DNA of 64,000 nucleotides from Ursus arctos (taxonomy: Eukaryota > Chordata > Mammalia > Carnivora > Ursidae). The stretch is taken from contig NW_026622808.1 in the NCBI RefSeq assembly GCF_023065955.2, positions 37,956,475-38,020,474 of the forward strand. Reading direction: 5' to 3'. Both the position numbers and the translations under genes were made by a program. Shown here piece by piece: positions 1 to 12,858 of this stretch (position 1 is the first letter of the stretch; each line of letters begins with the position of its first letter). The notes beneath the pieces are model-generated. The model was not told the origin of the DNA. It saw only the letters and a list, made by a program, of their open reading frames with translations, and ran no database searches.

Positions 1-44
1 TTCATCTGCCCATCCTATTTCCCAAAGGTACTTAGGGAACAACT

Positions 45-110
45 CTTTCAACAGACATTTATTGAGGGCCTACTATGGGCCAGACAGGTATGAATATACT
101 TTGAGGTATG
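45..110 (-). repeat. L2 LINE 3'-end relic
   Basis: The stretch caacagacatttattgaggg followed by ctactatgggccaga matches the reverse complement of the L2 3' end (caacaaatatttattgagcg, cctactatgtgccagg). It is short and diverged, so the family call is tentative. Confidence 0.4.
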
Positions 111-2755
111 TAACAGAGTATGAATAGAACATAAAATTCAGCCAACTTTTTCCACAATAACTTAGTAAGTATTATGCTTCCATGCTCCTGGACTCTGTAG
201 CCCTCCTTTAGAAGTAGGATTTCTATAAGTAAAGTGTGAACTTTAAATTTTAAATGGGATCTGAAAGTCTTCGAAATAGTCAAAATCCTTGAGCTCTTCA
301 ACTCCTGTGAGTGAGCATTTCCATTCAAAAACAAGGGAGGGAGAAGAGATGCAAGTTCTGGGCTTGGAAAGTGGCCATATATTCTGAGGTTTCCATACAA
401 AAAATGTTTAGGATTTTGCCATTTAGGCCCCTACAAATTAGCATAAGAGTGGCAGATGGTTTAAGAAATGGAAGCACATTTTGCACAAAAAGCAGTGAGA
501 TCTAGGTCCTTAAAGACCAAAAGCCCACTCTAAGATTCAGGCATGGGAATGTGAGTCCTGGATGCCCAAGGACAGCCTGAACTAGGCCTGGCGTTTTGAG
601 TTGGCTGGAGTGTGGGATTTCACTCCGATGTTATGCTTTTCTTCATACCTGGAAGTCATTAGGAGATTAATAAAACACGATTTTTCCTGGGACCATAAAT
701 ATCATATGATGCCTGGAAAATAGTAAAAAGACTTGACATAATTGATATGGCAAATAAAGATGCTCCTTTGACAAAATAACAGATACTGGTGACATGCACA
801 GAGGGCATTTGGGAGAAGTTGAGTTTCCGCTTAGCTTTTCTAAAATCAATCGTGGTCACTTCACTGAAAATAAAATCACAAGTATGGTTCCAGCATATTC
901 CATTTATTCTTTGGTCTTTGTTGTTCCTCAGAGCTTCTCAGCAGCTTGTGTCATAGGAACTATTTGTTGTCTTCCCTTGGAAATATTTGTGCCCACCTCT
1001 TGGTTTGAGAAATTTCCTAAGGTATTATAACTAGGATTTGTCTGAATGATCTACCTGGATGTTTCAATGGCTATGGCCATCATGGGGTCATAGGCCTTCA
1101 AGTACCATGCCTGCTCCTTTCTTGGGTAAGGGTCTAGGCTGTTGGATTGCCACATCCCACTGACCTCTCTTATGTTCTCCAAATTGTCCCTTCCCCTCAT
1201 CACACTCATTTTCAATTTCTGAGGATTGTGTATTTATGATTACCCTTGCTTTCCTGGGTCGTCACCCTTATACTGGTTTCCTTAGTTCAGATCTACTGGG
1301 TTTTTGGTGGGATAACTCATTCTCAGACATTATAGCCTTTAAAAAGTATCCCAAGAAATGAATGAAAGAGGCACTCTCATTTTCTGCTATGCAGGGCACA
1401 GCAGAAATTGCCTCAAAACTCCACCTTCTGATGGAAAACACTGCTGGAAACTGGATCAGCTATGTTTTAAACTGGGTAGTCTCTTTCTTCACCTGATACT
1501 CTGAGAACAGTATTTCTCAGAGCACAGATGTTACTAGAAAAGAAAGGAAAAGAAAAAAAAGATTCTATGATCAAATAAGTCTGGGAAATGCTGGATTAAA
1601 TAAAATTGGAGAGCTTTCTTTCTTATATGACTTTTTAGATCCTTTGATCTGCTAATTGCACCAAGACTCTCTAAGATTGAGTTATAATATGCAGCATTTC
1701 CCCCAAATTCTTTACTCACTGAATCTTTGTTTCAAGACTTTCCTCCTGGGACTAATGTTCCAAAAGTTACTTTGGGAAATGCTCGTCTAGACTTATAACC
1801 CTTGGATTCAGTTTCTCCTGAGGAGAAATCAAAATCATAGTAAATGAGAAAGAGACAGGGAAGAAATGGAAAAAGAATCTAATTCTGCAAGTGCCCAGCA
1901 ATACTTAAATTGAACTTCCTAAGGAAAAATGAATTTCTCTGGAAAAGTAGCAAAGTGACTGGTTTTCCTTATATTTCTTTATTTTCATGTGTTCTGATCT
2001 TTTAATAAGCTCAAGGGACAATAGCAACATTTTGTAGTCCCTCTTCCAGAAGATGTTGGTCAATCCTCAGGCCACAGGAAAGTCAGGGCTGGAAGATTCA
2101 TGGGAAGGAAATCAGGAATCCATTGGAAGAAATCTCTCCCCTTTAAGTCAATTCAGTTAACACGGGTACATTATGGACATTTAGTTTAAATCCCATCCAA
2201 ATCAATCCAGTGTTCAGACTCTTAAGCTGTCATCATAAGGCTGCCACTTTCTCCTGAGAAGTAGCTCCACTCCATACATATTAGAATATATGTTTTCACA
2301 ATTATACATAGAGTTTGTAATCACCTGGGAAAGACTTCCCAGCCTTCCAATGACTGTGACATTCTGGAAATTAGTTTTATAACAACCCATATATTGGTAT
2401 ATGAGCTGTTGGTGATTATAACAGAGGGTATGATTGTCCTAGACCCGAGACTCCTAGTCAAAAAGGTCACCAGCCCAGAGGATCTTGCCATTTCCATCAC
2501 TGGAGTCAACCACTCATGCAGGTCTTCTTAGTCAATTCTCGTTTCTCTAATTGAAAGAGTGTAGCAAGGAAGCTTTGCTGACTCCAATTTAAAACTGCAA
2601 AATTATCCTTCTGGTCAAGGGTATGTCACTTTCAAGGTGAACTTCATTGCAGAGTGAGTTCCTAAGTCATGGATCCCTATTTAAGTCATAACTATCTTTT
2701 CAATGTCATGTTCTGATTGACATGATCCGGAAAAAACTGAACGAGACCTGGATTT
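111..2755. other. Intron, nothing recognised
   Basis: Unique-looking AT-rich intron sequence. Open frames of 60-113 codons occur on both strands but show no recognisable protein, no splice-bounded structure and no coding bias that I can see. No repeat was assigned. Confidence 0.5.
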
Positions 2756-2885
2756 TTGTCTTCAGACTAGACAGCAAACTCCCTGAAGGCAGGGGTCCTG
2801 TCTTGTCCATCATGTTCTTTCCCAAGGCCAGCGTGGTGACTGGCATGGAATACGCGTTCCAAGTATTAGCTGAGTGAGCAAATAA
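2756..2885 (+). repeat. L2 LINE 3'-end relic
   Basis: The order is typical of the L2 3' end: agactagacagcaaactccc, gaaggcaggggtcctgtctt, then a diverged 'ctggcatggaatacgcg' and 'agctgagtgagcaaata' tail. Compare the family pattern of clustered phrases '...aagctccatgagggcaggg...cctggcacatagtagg...tgaatgaatga'. Confidence 0.55.
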
Positions 2886-4967
2886 CCAGAAGCAGGACTC
2901 AGGTCAGCCCACCACCTCCCCTTCCAGGGCCTGAATTTCTCATTTGTAGAAGAGGATGAGGTTATCTCCCTCTATGTCGATGGGCTGCTTAGTCACTGAG
3001 ATGAAGGATGGGAAAGTGGAAGACTATCACCATCCTCCTAACAGCAGCAATGACAAAGGTATAGCAGAGATCCTGATGACACATCTTAGCCAGATACCCC
3101 TCAAAGGACACTAACTCTTCTGGGAAGGGCATTACCCCTGAGCAATGATTTCTGCCCTGTAACAACCTCTGGCGTTGGTAGACAAACATAAGAGGGTCAA
3201 CGAAGCCAGCAAGTGTTTTTGTGTTTAAAGATCTCTGGAAAAGCAGGAGACTAGCTTTTGTGAGAAATACATTCACAAGGCAGATAAATTTGATCTGGTG
3301 TCCAGTTTCTAGCAGGACGTATTAGCATATGTGTCTCTGTGATGAAAAAAACCTGTTATCTCAGGAGGTCCTTGTGTGAGTCACTCTCCCAGTTGGGCTC
3401 CAAATCCTTCTTTCTGCCTCTACAGTGCTCTCTGCTCCTATCTCTCAGGGGGAAAGCCCAGGGTGGCCTTCTAGCACCAATAAAAGCTCACATTTAGTCC
3501 TCCTGGGAGACGGTCAAGGAGCAAAGGGCAGTGCGCCAAAAGGCAAGGACCAAGAACAAGAATGAAGATGTTAATTAGTAGGGTGCCAGGTATACTAGGA
3601 TGGGTGAGTGCGGGGGAGGTAGTGGTGATGGCAAGGGATGAGATTTGAAAAAATAAAGCTAAATCAAAGCAAAACCACAGGCATACAAGATAATGACATG
3701 AAATTTATATCTCTCTCTACTTTGCTGATCGCTAAATTAAGAACCATTTCGAGAGCTAATAACATGAACTGGTGCCTTTCTGCACTTGGCTTCAGAAAAC
3801 TAGATGTCCTATATGAACACCTGCAGTGTTGGGGTCTCTGAGGGCAAATGCTTCCTGGTACAAGAGTAGGGCAAAGCTGAGTGTCAGGGGCAGGGGGCCT
3901 CCTTGTTGGAGCTACTTCATGTACTGCTCCAGGAAGCACTTCTTATGTTGCATACTATATAAATGGCTCCCCCTGGAGTTGTACTCCTGGTAAAACATCT
4001 TGGAGACTTGCAATCTTAACTTCTCCCTTGGGATACTAGTGACATGAGGTGCATAGGAAACAGAGCCATCTGAAAAATATCTTAGGAGCATAATAAGCAC
4101 CTCCTCCTCCTCCAACAAACAGTTAAACCTCTCTTCACACAGGTAATTCTAGTAAGCCCTTCCTCCCCCACATACCCAGAAATATACAACAAAGGCATTC
4201 ACACTTATCCAGATGATTCTATTCCATTACCTATGGCCCCATCCCTTTTGAAATTTATTGTATAAGTTACACTAGGATCACACACACAAGAAGCTTATAA
4301 TACAATAAAGGGAGGAAACACTGCTACTGTTGACTGTATTAACTTGCTAGTTTGCATTTAATTTCATAATTTCCATGACGTTCACCTTCAGGAGTTTTAA
4401 TCCTACGCATTATCAATAGTTTTTATGTTTGGTAGGTGAATGCAAATATCATTGAAGACCGCAGGAGATTTTTGTTTTTGTCAATCCATCTTTTCACTTG
4501 CTTCACTTAGTCAAGGGAGAAGATAGCGTCCAAATCAAATAAACCAGACCCCTTGACTTCACCAGCTAAAATGCAAGCAAAACTGATTTCTCTTCATGTT
4601 GTTTTACCCCACCATTAATTTGCATCATTAAGGAATTTTCTAGGAAAGTGCTCAGCAAACTCAAGGCTTCTCTGGTTGCCAAGCTCATGGAAACAAAGTG
4701 CTTTCTCTTAAAACTATGAAACAGACATTCCAAAGTAACCCACCATTAGATACTGAGCCAGCAATAGACTTCATATCTATGAAAATAGAAAGGAGGGGAG
4801 GAAAGAAAATGCATAACATAAACAAGAACAGACAAAACCTTAAAGAGGAAGGAGAAAGGAAAACATTTAGACTCCTTGAGTGATGGAAATAAATACCAAA
4901 GCTATTAGTTTCAGTTCAAAGGACGTATCACTTTATGCTGTTTATTATTTCTTGAGGATTATTTATT
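2886..4967. other. Intron, nothing recognised
   Basis: Unique-looking intron. A small (CTC)n run lies near 4100-4112. No exon, RNA gene or assigned repeat. The open frames here are short and unrelated to any family I recognise. Confidence 0.5.
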
Positions 4968-5027
4968 TTATCTTAAAATATCCAAAGGGTAAAAGGGGTC
5001 CTGGAGGTAAACGGCAATGAAACTGAC

Positions 5028-5162
5028 CTGGTCGGGAGAGGGCCTGTGATTGGAGTGTTGCGACCTCCCAGGAGATCGGTGGTGGTGGTGATGGTGGTGA
5101 TGGTGGTAATGGTGGTGGTCCTCATCGTAGTTGTCTGCCATCAGCTTCATTCTGTTCTGCGT
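5028..5162 (-). CDS. ERC2: ERC2 coding exon, histidine-rich segment near the C-terminus
   Basis: This is an internal coding exon of 135 bases (45 codons) in phase 0. It begins at 5162 after acceptor ctgcgcag, preceded by a T-rich tract, and ends at 5028 before donor GTCAGT. It reads TQNRMKLMADNYDEDHHHYH, then eight more His, then RSPGRSQHSNHRPSPDQ. The TQNRMKLMADNY start and the SNHRPSPDQ end are hallmarks of the ERC/ELKS C-terminal region. The His run (12 His with one Tyr inside) identifies ERC2 (CAST) rather than ERC1, which lacks it. ERC2 is a coiled-coil scaffold of the presynaptic cytomatrix that, from family knowledge, binds RIM, Bassoon, Piccolo and liprin-alpha. The His codons mix CAC and CAT, and the tract is intact. 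One acidic residue (Asp-Glu-Asp before the His run) may differ from human, which I recall as Asp-Asp-Asp. The exon is in frame with the one at 39748-39895. Confidence 0.96.
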
Positions 5163-6027
5163 CTGCGCAGAACAAAAACCAGAGAAGGCTCCATCAGGAA
5201 CTGGAAGACCAGCCAAGAGGATTCAGGGCATAATTACAGTACCTATAGGGCTCCTTTTGTTCCTAGCCCAGAAGTTTTCGTTTTTCATCAAACTGAAACT
5301 CAATAAAGAATGCACCATGCCATTTGGTAAAAGAGGCTTTGTCACATCCTAGAAGCTACTATGTTCTTGGACCTACATGAAATGTAAGTGTACTCTCCCC
5401 CCCAACCATGTGATTTAAAAAGGGGAAAAAAAACGGACATATACCCAAAGGTGCTCTGTTTTACATTATCAAGCAATCACACAGATCCAGGTAAGCTTAT
5501 AATCAGGAACTGCCAACAATCATGTCCTACATTCTAGAGCAAGCACGAGAAGGAAGCCCTGGACAAAAAAGATGGGACGCAGCTGGGTGGAGACACAAAA
5601 CTACAGACAAGTAATGGTCTTGCGAGACAAAGCAGAGGAATCCACTCAAAAGCTGCCAAATGCAAAAGTAGCGATGGAGAAGGTTTGTCGCTCTGAAGGC
5701 TTCTAGGGAAAGGGCTCTCTGTGGACAATTTACCTGATGGTGCCCTTTGTGGAAATTGAGCAAAAGGAGCAGAGTTGATGTGAAAGATCTGACTGCTATC
5801 ATTTATGGCCCACTATGTTTGTCACATGAGTCAGCTAGGTGTCATGGTTTAAATTCCCAGGACAAACAACTGTATCGTTTTATTATGTAAAGCAAGAAAC
5901 AGCAATGAGTTGACCCACCAGGGTCACAGAATCTAGAAAAATGCCTAAAGACAAGGGGAAAAGGCAGATAAAAATATCCAGCCCAGAAAGCCAGGAAATG
6001 CAGAGAGCACACATGTGTATTTGGAGA
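5163..6027. other. Intron, nothing recognised
   Basis: Unique-looking sequence next to the His-rich exon. Apart from the T-rich acceptor tract at the exon border (minus strand) and a C run at about 5396-5403, I see no feature. Confidence 0.45.
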
Positions 6028-6262
6028 GAAGACTAGATTCAAGTCCTGCTCTACCTCTTTGCTGGTTACGTGATCTTTTGAGAGTTAACTATTTGTAAGC
6101 TTCAATTTCCTGAACTATACAATGTGAGTAATGGTGCCTCTCTCCCTGGGGTCTCTGTGAGGAGCAAGGGATCCAATAGGCTTCAAGCGTTAGTTCAGGA
6201 CCTGGCCCGTAATAGGCTTACCATAAAAAATCAAATGTTGTTATTATTATTATTATTATTTT
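6028..6262 (+). repeat. MIR SINE relic ending in (TTA)n
   Basis: MIR landmarks occur in order: attcaagtcctgctctacc, gctggttacgtgatctt, ttcaatttcctgaac, gtctctgtgaggagcaagg, caggacctggcccgtaatag. The element ends in a (TTA)n microsatellite at 6241-6260. MIRs are ancient tRNA-derived SINEs with a conserved core. Confidence 0.75.
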
Positions 6263-8779
6263 TGCTCTGTTTACAGTAAGGAACCTCTCCTTATACATGT
6301 TGTTTCCTCTGCCTGCGGTACCTCCCCCAATCACCTTCCCTCACCTCGATCTTGTGTGTCTGGCTAATTCAGGATTTTTCCTCTAGGAGCCTTTTCCTGA
6401 TCCCACCCCTGATGCCAGGACACGCACACCGCCTGCTGATTATCTCTCTGTAACCTCAGATCTATCTGTCCAACTGTTGGTAGACTTGAGGCTGCTTCTT
6501 TCACCTGCCTCTCCCCAGAATCTAACAGGGAGTAGTAGATGTAAATACACTGTGCATGCTGCCGCAATGAGGGGACTGAAAGAAAGCAGGGCCAGAATTT
6601 TGAGGAATGCTGCCATCCTACAGGCAACTGCACATTTGTTTTTAGCCAGGGAAGGTCACTGAGAGTTGAGGACATCTTATGAGTTGCCCTAACAATCCCA
6701 CTGGTGGCTTGAGATGACAGAGAGCCATCACACTTCAAGAGAGCTGGAAACCAAAGGCTGGCAGAGCTTCCAACCTGTTGGAATTTTATTATGTAACAAA
6801 CACCACTCTGATAATAATTCTGGACCTAGCACAGTATATTCTTGTAGTACAATCTAAATGGTCCCCAACACTTTCCTGGGAGGAACTATTACTCTCCTCT
6901 CTTGCAGCTGAAAATGAAGGCAGAGATTTCAGCCCCCAGAGTCTCCTTTTTTCCACAGAACATGGAGATTTCCTGGGTCTTCCAATTCTCAATTTCTAGC
7001 CTTTTCTCTTTGCCATGCTGCTGGCAGAAAAGGCAAACAGCTCATCAGGTGGAAATAGCTTTCCTATAGATGCTTTGGTTCTGCTAAGTTTTGGAAACAC
7101 TTCACATCCCAATCTTATCTGTCAGAGGATGTCCCATAATGTACTCCATTTTGAGAAATGTGTACAATATTTGAAAGTCCTCACAGTGGGTGTAAAAAAT
7201 GCGTGCATGTGGATAAAAACAATAAAAATGGAGAGAAAGATCCACCTAACAATTAAATAAAAAATCCCAGGCAACCTTTGGCAGATGATAGCATTTTCAT
7301 CCTTCTCCCGACCATTTAAAGCGTCAGAAGACCCAATGGACAAGTTACAGCTTTTGAGAAAGAGCAGGTCATCGGAGCTGTTGCCGACCAAGTACTGAGA
7401 GTCCCCTCACTCAGCCTGCCCTTTTACAAAAGATTCTGAATTCAGTGTTCACACTTAAAACTCCAGTATTGTCAGGAGTCTGTACATTTGAACTCATGAA
7501 CTAATAAATCTGAAATTGTTTCTTCTAATAGAACTCGGAGAGCCTGAAGGGAGCTGTAAGACCTGCTATGGTCAAGAAGGAAGGGGCTCACCCAAGACTG
7601 AACGATGAAGCCTAAATGAACAAATAAAAACTCTGCTATTGTAAACATCGTAATGTCCTTATCCTTTGGGGAAGCTCCTGTGATTTTATGAGATTATTTT
7701 CTTACCAGCAACAAGCCTAAAGTTCCCTACCTTTGAACTGTATCCCATAAAAGAATGTACAAGCTAAACAAGATGCTATATGCAGTCCTAAATGTGTCTG
7801 CTGAAATGAGGTGTTGGAGAATAGGCATGTCATGGGATAAAGACTGTAAATGAATGATGTCATCTTTCCAATTTGGTGCTGAAATATAAATAAACCATGT
7901 TGTTCATGTGAATACCAGATCTGGTGGAAATGTACACATAGCAATTGTGAGCGGAAGAGGCTTCTTTTGATTAGTCTGGACTGGAAGAGAAGAGTGTGAA
8001 ACAGAGATGAATAATGAGAGTTTGGCCTGATACTCTAGACCATTTTTATTTATCTTGCTTATAACATATCCCCTAAACTGTGACCGATTTCTTACAGGCT
8101 GGTTGCTAGTTTTCCCTTCTCTAAAAAAATTTGACCAATTTAGCCCGCTTAATGGTCAAATTGAAAATGGATCGCTCTTAATTTTTTTTTTAATCTAGAT
8201 TACCAATTCTCATCCCCACCCAATTATATTGGTTTCCTAACATACCAAGAATGGTCTGGAAGGATAAGAAGCCATGAGTAATACTCCTTGAAGATTGATG
8301 GAAGAAAAACTGCAGAAATTTGTAACAAGGATAGCATTTGTTCAACTAACTCCAGACACGCTGACCAGGTGACTCCATGTGCAATGGTTCATATCCCTGT
8401 AATTGACAGATACACAAGGTGCCCACCACAAAGCCTTAACCAGCAATTTTTCTGGGCAGTCATAACTGGAGTCCCAGGAAAACTAATATGGAGTTCGAAA
8501 GAGGGAGAGCTTTCCACAGCACTACACTTGGGAACTCATGGACTCACTTAGCAATGTGCTGAAGCCCATTTTTATTTCCTTTTCAGTATCTACCAAACTG
8601 CTGACCTGACACTTTTGCCTTTGGCTAACTGTGTTATATTCATTTCACTACATTATGTCATGACTGCTGAGACATCTCTAATCAGATTTCATTTTCCACT
8701 TCCTCTTTCTTCTAGGCGCCACCTTATTTCTCTAGGGTGAAAGACTCCTCTTACAGTTCTCACACCACACTCCTGCCTC
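6263..8779. other. Intron, nothing recognised
   Basis: Unique-looking sequence. Open frames up to 124 codons (minus strand, 6364-6738) show no recognisable product. No repeat family was assigned. Confidence 0.45.
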
Positions 8780-9345
8780 CCACTGAACAAAATCTATAGC
8801 CAGGGTGACATCAGACCCCTGTTAGTCCCTGACTTCAGGCTCCTCAGAGACTCCTGACTACCTTCAGGAAAAGAGCCCCAGCTCCTCCACAGCTTACAAA
8901 GCTCTTACAGGGCAACTGCTTGCTGTTCACCTCCCCACCTCACCTCTCATGCTTCTTGTCCCCAGCCCTGGGATGTGCTAGTTTCTGTTCCTGCCATATT
9001 CTTCATCCTCTCTCCTTTCACCCAAGTTATACCCATTTTTAGCTTCAACACTGTCACTTCCAGAAATGCCTTCCCTAAGCCTGCCTCAGAAGGGATTAGG
9101 TGCTCTCCCACTGTCTTCCCCAGGATCATGTACCCACCTCCCAGCAAGCCCCCTTCCATCACAACACTTACCCCAATGAATTGTACATAAGTACGTGCTT
9201 CCTTGGCTTTCTCTACCACTAGGCTGAAATCCTCTGAGGGAAGCACTATGTCTGAATCACCCTTGTACTCACCACCTGCACAGAGTCTGGTGCATAAGTA
9301 GTAAGTAAATATGTGTCAAATCAATGTATGGATGTGTGAAGGAAT
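8780..9345 (+). repeat. L2 LINE 3' end
   Basis: A long L2 relic in sense order: 'cagctcctccacagcttacaa', a 'ctgttcctgccatattcttc' segment, 'cacttccagaaatgccttcc' (L2 '...gaggccttccctgacc'), then 'gaaatcctctgagggaagca' and 'cagagtctggtgcataagta', ending in 'gtgaaggaatgaat'. The two frames overlapping here on opposite strands are by-products of the repeat. Confidence 0.65.
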
Positions 9346-10584
9346 GAATAGAATGGGTATAGACTACTTTAGAACAGATGAAAGGGAAAAGTACATAATA
9401 AGTTTCTATGATAAACCAGTTGAGTATATAATTCTTCATTTGATAGTTGAACTCTTCCTATTATAGATTTGTTTTTGGTTGCTGTTCTTGGGAGTGGGAT
9501 AGCAGGTTAAATGCATAGTTTTGGCGCTGTTGGAAAAGTTGAATTGCTTTTCTTCAAGATATATTCCATTCTTTAGTACAATGGACCTGGTGAAATGCTC
9601 CATATCCCTGGTTACTTACCTCATTAAGAATAAAAGGTTATGGTGGTGGTGTTTTGGGATTCATTTCCTTACTATCCCCTAGCCTTTAGAAGAGCAGGGG
9701 CCTTTGGAATACTTTTGTTAGCACCAAAAGTCAACCATGGAAAACTGAAACTTTATCCATTAACTAAAATCCCTGATGAACACCATCTGTGAAAAGGTGC
9801 CATATACTCCATCTCTTTGACATTTCTGAAGAGTTTATCCAAGGAGCTCTTGAAACAAAATGAAAATCCTTGATTGACTAGTAATAGACTCAATAGCTTA
9901 ATGGCAATATGTAGCTATAAAAGTGTAATATTAAAACTGCCTTTAAAAATATTTTAGCAAGGTGGCAATAATGAACTATGCTTTGATCAGTCATCTGGAT
10001 CAAGTTAACAATAAAACCTTCATGAATATGGTTTAAATAAGAAAAAAATATAATAAGATTTGTTGCTATGGGATATGGAGATAATACCATACAATAGCAA
10101 TTACACTTTCTTCTATCAGGGTTTCTTTTCTCCCTCTTTCCTGCCAGGGAAATCTGAAATAGTCCAGAACTCTTCTACTGGTCTTGTTTCTGCCAAATCA
10201 GAGCAAGGTCAACAGTTCTTGTCTCGGGCAAAAGATGGAGAAACCAGACAACAACTGGACAGTGAGGAGGAGAGGGATTTCCTGTACATCCACCAGGCTC
10301 ACGTGGCAATGAATCATAACTGAGTGGGGTCTGGGTTCCAATGCTTGGGTCACTCTTGAGGACAAAATGAAGCAGGAAGATGAAGAAGCTATTAGGGGAG
10401 TATGCTGCATTGGAGAACTTTATGGGATTAAGTAAGAATCAATGATGGAAAGGCTTCCACTCTGGACATTGCACAGAAATTCATTCAAAACTTATCAAAC
10501 TTCTGTAACCCTAAAGACAAGAACAATGATGTGCCAGGCTAAATGTTTGACTCGTATGCTTTTGTTGACTCCCTGCTTTTGAGA
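9346..10584. other. Intron, nothing recognised
   Basis: Unique-looking AT-rich intron. I see no exon, repeat boundary or RNA gene. Confidence 0.45.
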
Positions 10585-10705
10585 TAGCTATTCTTATGAG
10601 CCTTCTTTTACAGATGAGAAAACCAAGCCCACGATTGCTCAGTTGGTGAGTGGCGGAAAAGGACTGAAACTCAGGTTTCTGACTCCAGAGTCCTACAGTA
10701 GTGAT
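10585..10705 (-). repeat. MIR SINE relic
   Basis: Antisense MIR landmarks: ttttacagatgagaaaacca, then 'gctcagttggtgagtggcgg', 'ctgaaactcaggtttctgac', 'tccagagtcc'. This is the usual 'ttttacagatgaggaaactgaggc...gaacccaggtctgactcc' pattern. Confidence 0.7.
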
Positions 10706-10734
10706 GTGAAGGATAAGGTCTCATGCCAGAGACT

Positions 10735-10970
10735 GGGGACAAAGCAAAGATAAACAAGACATGAGGAATTAAAGGACTCACTATGACACAGTATGGGAAT
10801 GAAAATAAAAGTGAAGGGATTGTTCACATAAATGCCCGGAGGCAGGAAAAATCCCTTCCAGCTGAGGGCAAGGGCACAAATAAGGGTCCAAGGGTCAGAT
10901 GCCTTGAGCTAAGACTTAAAAGTTGGCATGGGTATGGGTAAAACGAAGAGTAGGCTGGGGAGATTCCATA
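10735..10970 (-). repeat. Probable L2 LINE relic
   Basis: Phrases such as 'gagactggggacaaagcaaagataaacaagac', 'aaatcccttccagctgagggc' and 'cttgagctaagacttaaaag' resemble the reverse complement of the L2 3' region, where 'tggggatacagcagtgaacaaaacagac' precedes a 'tttgagcaaagacctgaagg' segment. It is diverged, so the call is tentative. Confidence 0.4.
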
Positions 10971-11032
10971 GTAAATTCACCTTGAGAGGAAAAATAGATC
11001 AATAGGGGAACTGGAATCCAGGCTGTGAGGAA

Positions 11033-11064
11033 TATGTGTGTGTGTGCAAATATGTGTGTGTGTT
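11033..11064 (+). repeat. (TG)n microsatellite, interrupted
   Basis: Two short TG runs separated by 'caaata'. Confidence 0.85.
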
Positions 11065-12604
11065 GCTTTCTTCATTTCTGTATTGGATGTGGGGAGAGCA
11101 GGAAACATATTTGAGATGATACTTCATTATCTCATTTTTCAAAAGACCTTATCAACTTGGGACATTTTAGAAGGAATTTAAGACAGAGCCATAGTCATAT
11201 GCTCACACATGTCCAACTAGGATATCTCTGGGAAAACGGGCCAGGCTCTGGACATCTCTGTATTTACAACCGTCTACACAATTGCTACAACATCAGTCCT
11301 GCCTTGAAAACTGATCTGATAGCCTCAAACTCATTCAACTGATCAGTCCTTCCTGCCAACCATCTGCCTCCCAACTTTGTTGAAGGCCCTTCCTCAGTCT
11401 TTATTTATAAACGGAAAAGTAGTAGGTCACTATGGAAAGTTTAGAAGCTATTTTTGTTATCTACTCATTACCCTGATTTTATTTTATTTTTAATTATTAA
11501 AGAGAATGTCAGTGCCCCTCCCATATCCTCTTGTTCTACCCTAGAAGTCACATGCAGCTTGAATGGACAGTCCTGGATGTGCTGCTGTCTTCCCACCTCA
11601 AATCCATGTACCTCTCTGCCTAAGGTCTTCCTCTGGCCACAGGTGCAGGTTTGGACAGGGAACAGTGTAGACCAGAGTGTGGAGAGCTCACACCCTCAGG
11701 ATAATGCTCAATCTATGAGGGAGGAAGGAGGTGATGCATAAGTAACTAGTGTCCCAGTCCTTTGGTGGGACCGCCCTACGGTGTGTTTCAGAATCTCTCA
11801 GTAGGTCCCTAGCAGAGTGCAGCCCTGGCTGATCATGGCAGGAAAGCACACATTAATGCACCTTTATTGACATTTTCACTTCCCTGTCTTACTTCTCAAT
11901 TTTCTCATGTTTCTTGGGATCACCTCCCAAATATACTACCTGCACCAAATCTTTGTCTCTGGGTCTGCTTTTGTGAGAATTCCAGCAAATGATTAATAAG
12001 CCTATGTCTGTCTAACTTTTGCACAGGACTAACATTCTGGTGACTACCATGCCTTTATATGGACAGCTCTTGAGATTTCTCATCACCTGTGGAGATAGAG
12101 CTCTCGTCTTTCTTAGGGGAGTAACACAGGTTTGGCACTAATTCTGCTTCTGCCAAATATTCAGTCTGAGAATCAGGCTGAATTATTTTTCCATGAGCCT
12201 CAATTCCTGAATCTATAAAATGGGCAAGAGAGGGAAGGGTATCTTTAGCATGAACAAAACTTCACGTGGATTGATGCTGGTCTACTGTTCTTATTGTACA
12301 TTTATGTCTTGCTGTACATTTTGCAGTTTCTCTTTCTTTTTTCCTTCTAAAATCAAGGGAGGGAAATTATTCTGGTAAACTACTTACTGCTGCCACCTTA
12401 GGAACCTGAGGAATTCCTGCATGGGTTGTGGATAATGCTTGTAGGGAAAGCATGCTTGGCTCTGTTCTACTCTCAGCCACTGAAGCCCATGGGGGGAATA
12501 TTATCTCCAGAGAAAGAGTTCTATGTGCTCTGCTGATAATGGGGAGGTTAGGATCCTTCACAGTGGGAGAAAAAGGCCAGCGTTGTGAGATGGAGTCACC
12601 TGTA
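11065..12604. other. Intron, nothing recognised
   Basis: Unique-looking sequence without assigned repeat or exon. The 95-codon plus-strand frame at 11454-11741 has no recognisable product. Confidence 0.45.
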
Positions 12605-12858
12605 AATATCAGTGACAACAACTAATGCTTACCTTGGCCTGCTGTGTGCCAAGCACAGCACTTGGCTCTTGTCACCTAATTTGGTCAGTTACACCAACAG
12701 TGATGTAGGCTGGAGGTGGGGGGCATATTCAAAATAGCTGCTATGAGAGGGGCACAAACCTGTAAAAACCGAGTGACTCAAGTGTGCAAATGACCTGGAT
12801 ATCAGTCCTGGTAGAGGCTATTACTACCCCCACTTTACAGATGAAGAAATGGATGTTT

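Larger units (their letters stand above)
1..5027 (-). other. ERC2: ERC2 intron downstream of the His-rich exon (partial)
   Basis: On the minus strand this intron starts with GT at 5027-5026, in the donor context CAG|GTCAGT, directly after the His-rich exon. It runs off the left edge. I looked for the expected last ERC2 exon (a short exon ending in Gly-Ile-Trp-Ala and a stop) and did not see it, so the acceptor lies outside the window. Apart from two weak L2 relics the sequence looks unique. Confidence 0.85.

Noticed and set aside
5046..5306. Plus-strand frame with Val-rich run opposite the ERC2 exon
   Set aside because: It is the antisense reading of the His-codon tract. The minus-strand frame is the real one because it is bounded by splice sites and matches ERC2.
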